A model generated the notes under the pieces. That model was not told where the DNA came from and did not search any database. It saw only the letters and a program-made list of their open reading frames with translations. From positions 1 through 7,862 of the forward strand of contig CAZIIK010000117.1 of NCBI GenBank assembly GCA_964539235.1: a stretch of DNA of 7,862 bases, read 5' to 3'. Each line of letters begins with the position of its first letter. Positions within the stretch are counted from its first letter, which is position 1. Of this stretch, positions 5,879 to 7,862 are shown in pieces. The position numbers and the translations under genes are program-made. This DNA is from CAZIIK01 sp964539235 (GTDB lineage Bacteria; Pseudomonadota; Gammaproteobacteria; Francisellales; CACEW01).

Positions 5879-6538
5879 ATGGCATTAACTCGTGAGCAAA
5901 TGGCGCAGCGTATCGCGCAAGAACTCAAAGATGGCTATTACGTTAATTTGGGCATTGGCATCCCTACTCTAGTGGCCAATTATGTACCCGAGGGCATGAA
6001 TGTTGTTTTGCAATCTGAAAACGGCATTTTAGGCATGGGGTCTTTCCCAACAGAAGCGGAAGTCGACCCTGATTTGATTAATGCAGGCAAACAAACCTTG
6101 ACCGTGACTGAAGGTGCGGCTTTTTTTGATTCAGCAACCAGCTTCGCCATGATTCGCGGTGGTCACGTTGACCTGACTGTTTTGGGTGCATTTGAAGTTG
6201 ATCAGAACGGCAGCATCGCGTCTTGGATGATTCCCGGTAAATTAGTCAAAGGCATGGGCGGTGCCATGGATTTGGTGGCTGGCGCCGACAATATTATTGT
6301 CGCCATGGCACATGCCAATAAAAAAGGTGAATCTAAGTTGTTGGAAAACTGCACCCTGCCACTAACAGGCAAACATTGCATCAAACGTGTGTTAACGGAT
6401 TTGGGCTTGTTTACCATTGAAGATGGTGCATTTCATTTGCAAGAACTGGCACCTGGTGTGACGATTGCTGAAGTTGAAGCCAAAACGGCTGGGAAGCTTA
6501 TCGTTAACGGCACACCTAAACATATGCAGCTGTCTTGA
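5879..6538 (+). CDS. scoB: Succinyl-CoA:3-oxoacid CoA-transferase, subunit B
   Basis: The beta subunit, which carries the catalytic glutamate that forms the enzyme-CoA thioester: Glu47 in LQSENGILG, the second family signature. It has 219 residues, normal length. Other landmarks are YYVNLGIGIPTLVANYVP, the loop FDSATSFAMIRGGHVDLTVL, GAFEVDQNGSIASWMIPGK and KGMGGAMDLVAGA. It starts 3 nt after the scoA stop, with AAGGA ten bases before the ATG lying inside the end of scoA, so the two subunits are co-translated. No obvious stem-loop terminator is seen in the 70 bp between its stop and the convergent ATPase gene. Confidence 0.96.
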   Translation: MALTREQMAQRIAQELKDGYYVNLGIGIPTLVANYVPEGMNVVLQSENGILGMGSFPTEAEVDPDLINAGKQTLTVTEGAAFFDSATSFAMIRGGHVDLTVLGAFEVDQNGSIASWMIPGKLVKGMGGAMDLVAGADNIIVAMAHANKKGESKLLENCTLPLTGKHCIKRVLTDLGLFTIEDGAFHLQELAPGVTIAEVEAKTAGKLIVNGTPKHMQLS

Positions 6539-6608
6539 AGTATCCCTCAATGAATGATGTTGGCTGACCATATCACTTTTAATCGTGTTGCAAGTTAGGC
6601 CAGAAAAA

Positions 6609-7817
6609 TTAACAAAAGTAGCGATGAATATATTGCAGCATATGTTGCCAAGGCACTGCCGTAATCTGCTCGTCCAATTTCATCGCATGCGGTGTGGTGC
6701 ATACAATGAGGCCCGCTGAGGCTTGTTCATACTCATCAATAAAACTGCGTAAATGTTTGGCATGACTGGTTTTAGGGCGGTCACTTATCTTAACCTCAAT
6801 CGGTAACATCTTGCCCTGGTATTTCACGACCCAATCAACCTCTGCACCACTGTGGTCGCGCCAAAACATAAGTTGTAAGCCCGCTAAATCACTGTGTTTG
6901 TAACGCAGGACTTCTAGGCCAATCAGTTGCTCAAAACGCTGCCCTCTTACTTTTTCCGGCAAGGCGCTGCCTTCTGCTGCACTACAACGTTGTACGCCCA
7001 AATCAAAAAACAAGTATTGTGGTGATTTGATCAAGCGCCGACGTTCTGAAGATTGACTAAGAGGCTCAATACGTGTTGCGATTAAGCAATCCTCCAAAAT
7101 TTGGTAGTAGCTGTTAATCGTATTGTGTGACACGCCTACTTGCTGTGACAACTTAGATAAGTTAACAATCTGCCCGGCTTCTCCCGCAGCTAATTTTAAG
7201 AACTGTGCAAATTCACCCAAATTGCGCACTAATGCTTCTGCACGTACTTCTTCTTCGAGATAAACCATACTGTAAGATTGCAAGTCTTGTTCTTTGTCAT
7301 GCTCATTTTTTAATGTCACGATTCCAGGCAAGCTTCCAAATGAAAGCAGGTCATCCAATTGCATCAGATGAGGTGGCAATTCCTGCAGGTTCAATGCATC
7401 CATATGTAACATGGTGACACGACCTGGTAACAAGTTAAGTTCGCTGCTTTTACGTAATTTTCTTGCCGATGAGCCGGTAAAAATAAATTGAGCAACCTGG
7501 CGATCAATTAAATCCTGTGCCACATCCAGCAATAAGGGTACCTTTTGCACTTCATCAATTAATACTAATGGGCGTCGAGTACATTGCTGTGCTAACTGCT
7601 CAATCTCAGCAGCTAAGGTATCAGGTGACGCTTCGTAGCGCAGTCTAAGTGCTGGACGAATCAAATTCAGTGACAAATCTGGTTCAAAGCATAACGATAA
7701 GGTTGTTTTCCCGGTTTGCCTCGGCCCTAATAGCAACACACTTTTACCGCGCGCCAATGCATGTGACATTTTATCATAAAGTGAACGATTGATTGGTTTT
7801 TCTCTGAAATTTTCCAT
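6609..7817 (-). CDS. AAA ATPase with C-terminal nuclease-like DUF4143 domain
   Basis: A 402-residue ATPase of the AAA_14 plus DUF4143 architecture, a widespread family of unsettled function that is often carried on mobile or accessory DNA. Visible parts are Walker A GPRQTGKTT (31-39), Walker B LVLIDEVQ (84-91, Asp88-Glu89) and a sensor-1-like FTGSSARK (113-120). A helix-turn-helix-like stretch with LSQQVGVSHNTINSYYQILE is typical of the middle region. The C-terminal restriction-endonuclease-like core SGAEVDWVV...PIEVKIS keeps Asp328, Glu341 and Lys343, the pattern of a PD-(D/E)xK site, so nuclease chemistry is possible but unproven. The ATG at 7817 has only weak Shine-Dalgarno character (TAAG). 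A 31-bp palindrome lies 3 nt upstream, suggesting tight control, perhaps by the protein itself. It stands alone and convergent to scoB. No partner gene is visible, so it may have arrived by transfer. Confidence 0.9.
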   Translation of the reverse strand: MENFREKPINRSLYDKMSHALARGKSVLLLGPRQTGKTTLSLCFEPDLSLNLIRPALRLRYEASPDTLAAEIEQLAQQCTRRPLVLIDEVQKVPLLLDVAQDLIDRQVAQFIFTGSSARKLRKSSELNLLPGRVTMLHMDALNLQELPPHLMQLDDLLSFGSLPGIVTLKNEHDKEQDLQSYSMVYLEEEVRAEALVRNLGEFAQFLKLAAGEAGQIVNLSKLSQQVGVSHNTINSYYQILEDCLIATRIEPLSQSSERRRLIKSPQYLFFDLGVQRCSAAEGSALPEKVRGQRFEQLIGLEVLRYKHSDLAGLQLMFWRDHSGAEVDWVVKYQGKMLPIEVKISDRPKTSHAKHLRSFIDEYEQASAGLIVCTTPHAMKLDEQITAVPWQHMLQYIHRYFC

Positions 7818-7820
7818 ACG

Positions 7821-7851
7821 TACTTACAATTTTCAATGAATATTGTAAGTA
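7821..7851. repeat. 31-bp near-perfect palindrome, probable operator of the ATPase gene
   Basis: TACTTACAAT (7821-7830) and ATTGTAAGTA (7842-7851) are perfect 10-bp arms. Inside them TTCA (7832-7835) and TGAA (7837-7840) also pair around the central A at 7836. In total 14 of 15 positions are symmetric; only 7831/7841 mismatch. The outer arms are centred 21 bp apart, two helical turns, which suits a dimeric DNA-binding protein. On the minus strand the right arm contains TACAAT (7842-7847), a 5-of-6 -10 box, and TATACA lies just upstream (7853-7858); the matching -35 would be at or beyond the window edge. The palindrome ends 3 nt before the ATG and could also fold in RNA over the start region. 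Confidence 0.8.
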
Positions 7852-7862
7852 GTGTATAAAAA

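Noticed and set aside
6539..6608. Possible bidirectional terminator between scoB and the ATPase gene
   Set aside because: Convergent genes would be expected to have one, but no stem longer than about 4 bp with a T-tract is visible.
1..7862. CRISPR array, tRNA, rRNA or phage module
   Set aside because: No regularly spaced repeats, cloverleaf or rRNA signatures, and no phage structural genes are seen.

Overview
The window looks like a chromosomal stretch from a gammaproteobacterium of moderate GC content. The GlpK, GlpD, FdxA and ScoAB proteins all read as gammaproteobacterial types. A Legionellales/Coxiella-like host is possible, but I cannot fix the lineage from this window alone.

Layout. 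(1) Positions 1 to about 203 are the left end of an IS3-family insertion sequence, lying on the minus strand and running off the window edge. It contains the start of its OrfA transposase. (2) The IS sits inside a minus-strand gene. Only the first ~43 codons of that gene remain (about 202-330), and they resemble the N-terminus of ATP-dependent phosphoenolpyruvate carboxykinase (pckA). (3) Positions 399-3574 hold a divergent glycerol pair: glpK (glycerol kinase, minus) and glpD (aerobic glycerol-3-phosphate dehydrogenase, plus). They share a 176-bp control region that contains a perfect TATAAT for glpK. (4) Positions 3653-6538 form a tight plus-strand operon: fdxA (seven-iron ferredoxin), an acetyl-CoA C-acetyltransferase, and scoA-scoB (succinyl-CoA:3-oxoacid CoA-transferase). 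The gaps are an 8-nt overlap, 11 nt and 3 nt. (5) Positions 6609-7817, convergent with the operon, encode an AAA ATPase of the AAA_14/DUF4143 type. A 31-bp almost perfect palindrome lies 3 nt upstream of its start codon.

How the parts work together. GlpK and GlpD take glycerol to dihydroxyacetone phosphate and pass electrons to the respiratory quinone pool. ScoAB and the thiolase convert acetoacetate through acetoacetyl-CoA to two acetyl-CoA, or run in reverse. If the pckA fragment is the only copy, the route from TCA intermediates up to PEP is cut, and glycerol would be a natural remaining entry to triose and hexose phosphates. This is an inference.

I see no clearly new multi-gene system. 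The most interesting signals are the IS-disrupted pckA, an inverted repeat in the IS leader that pairs with the transposase ribosome-binding site, and the operator-like palindrome before the ATPase gene.
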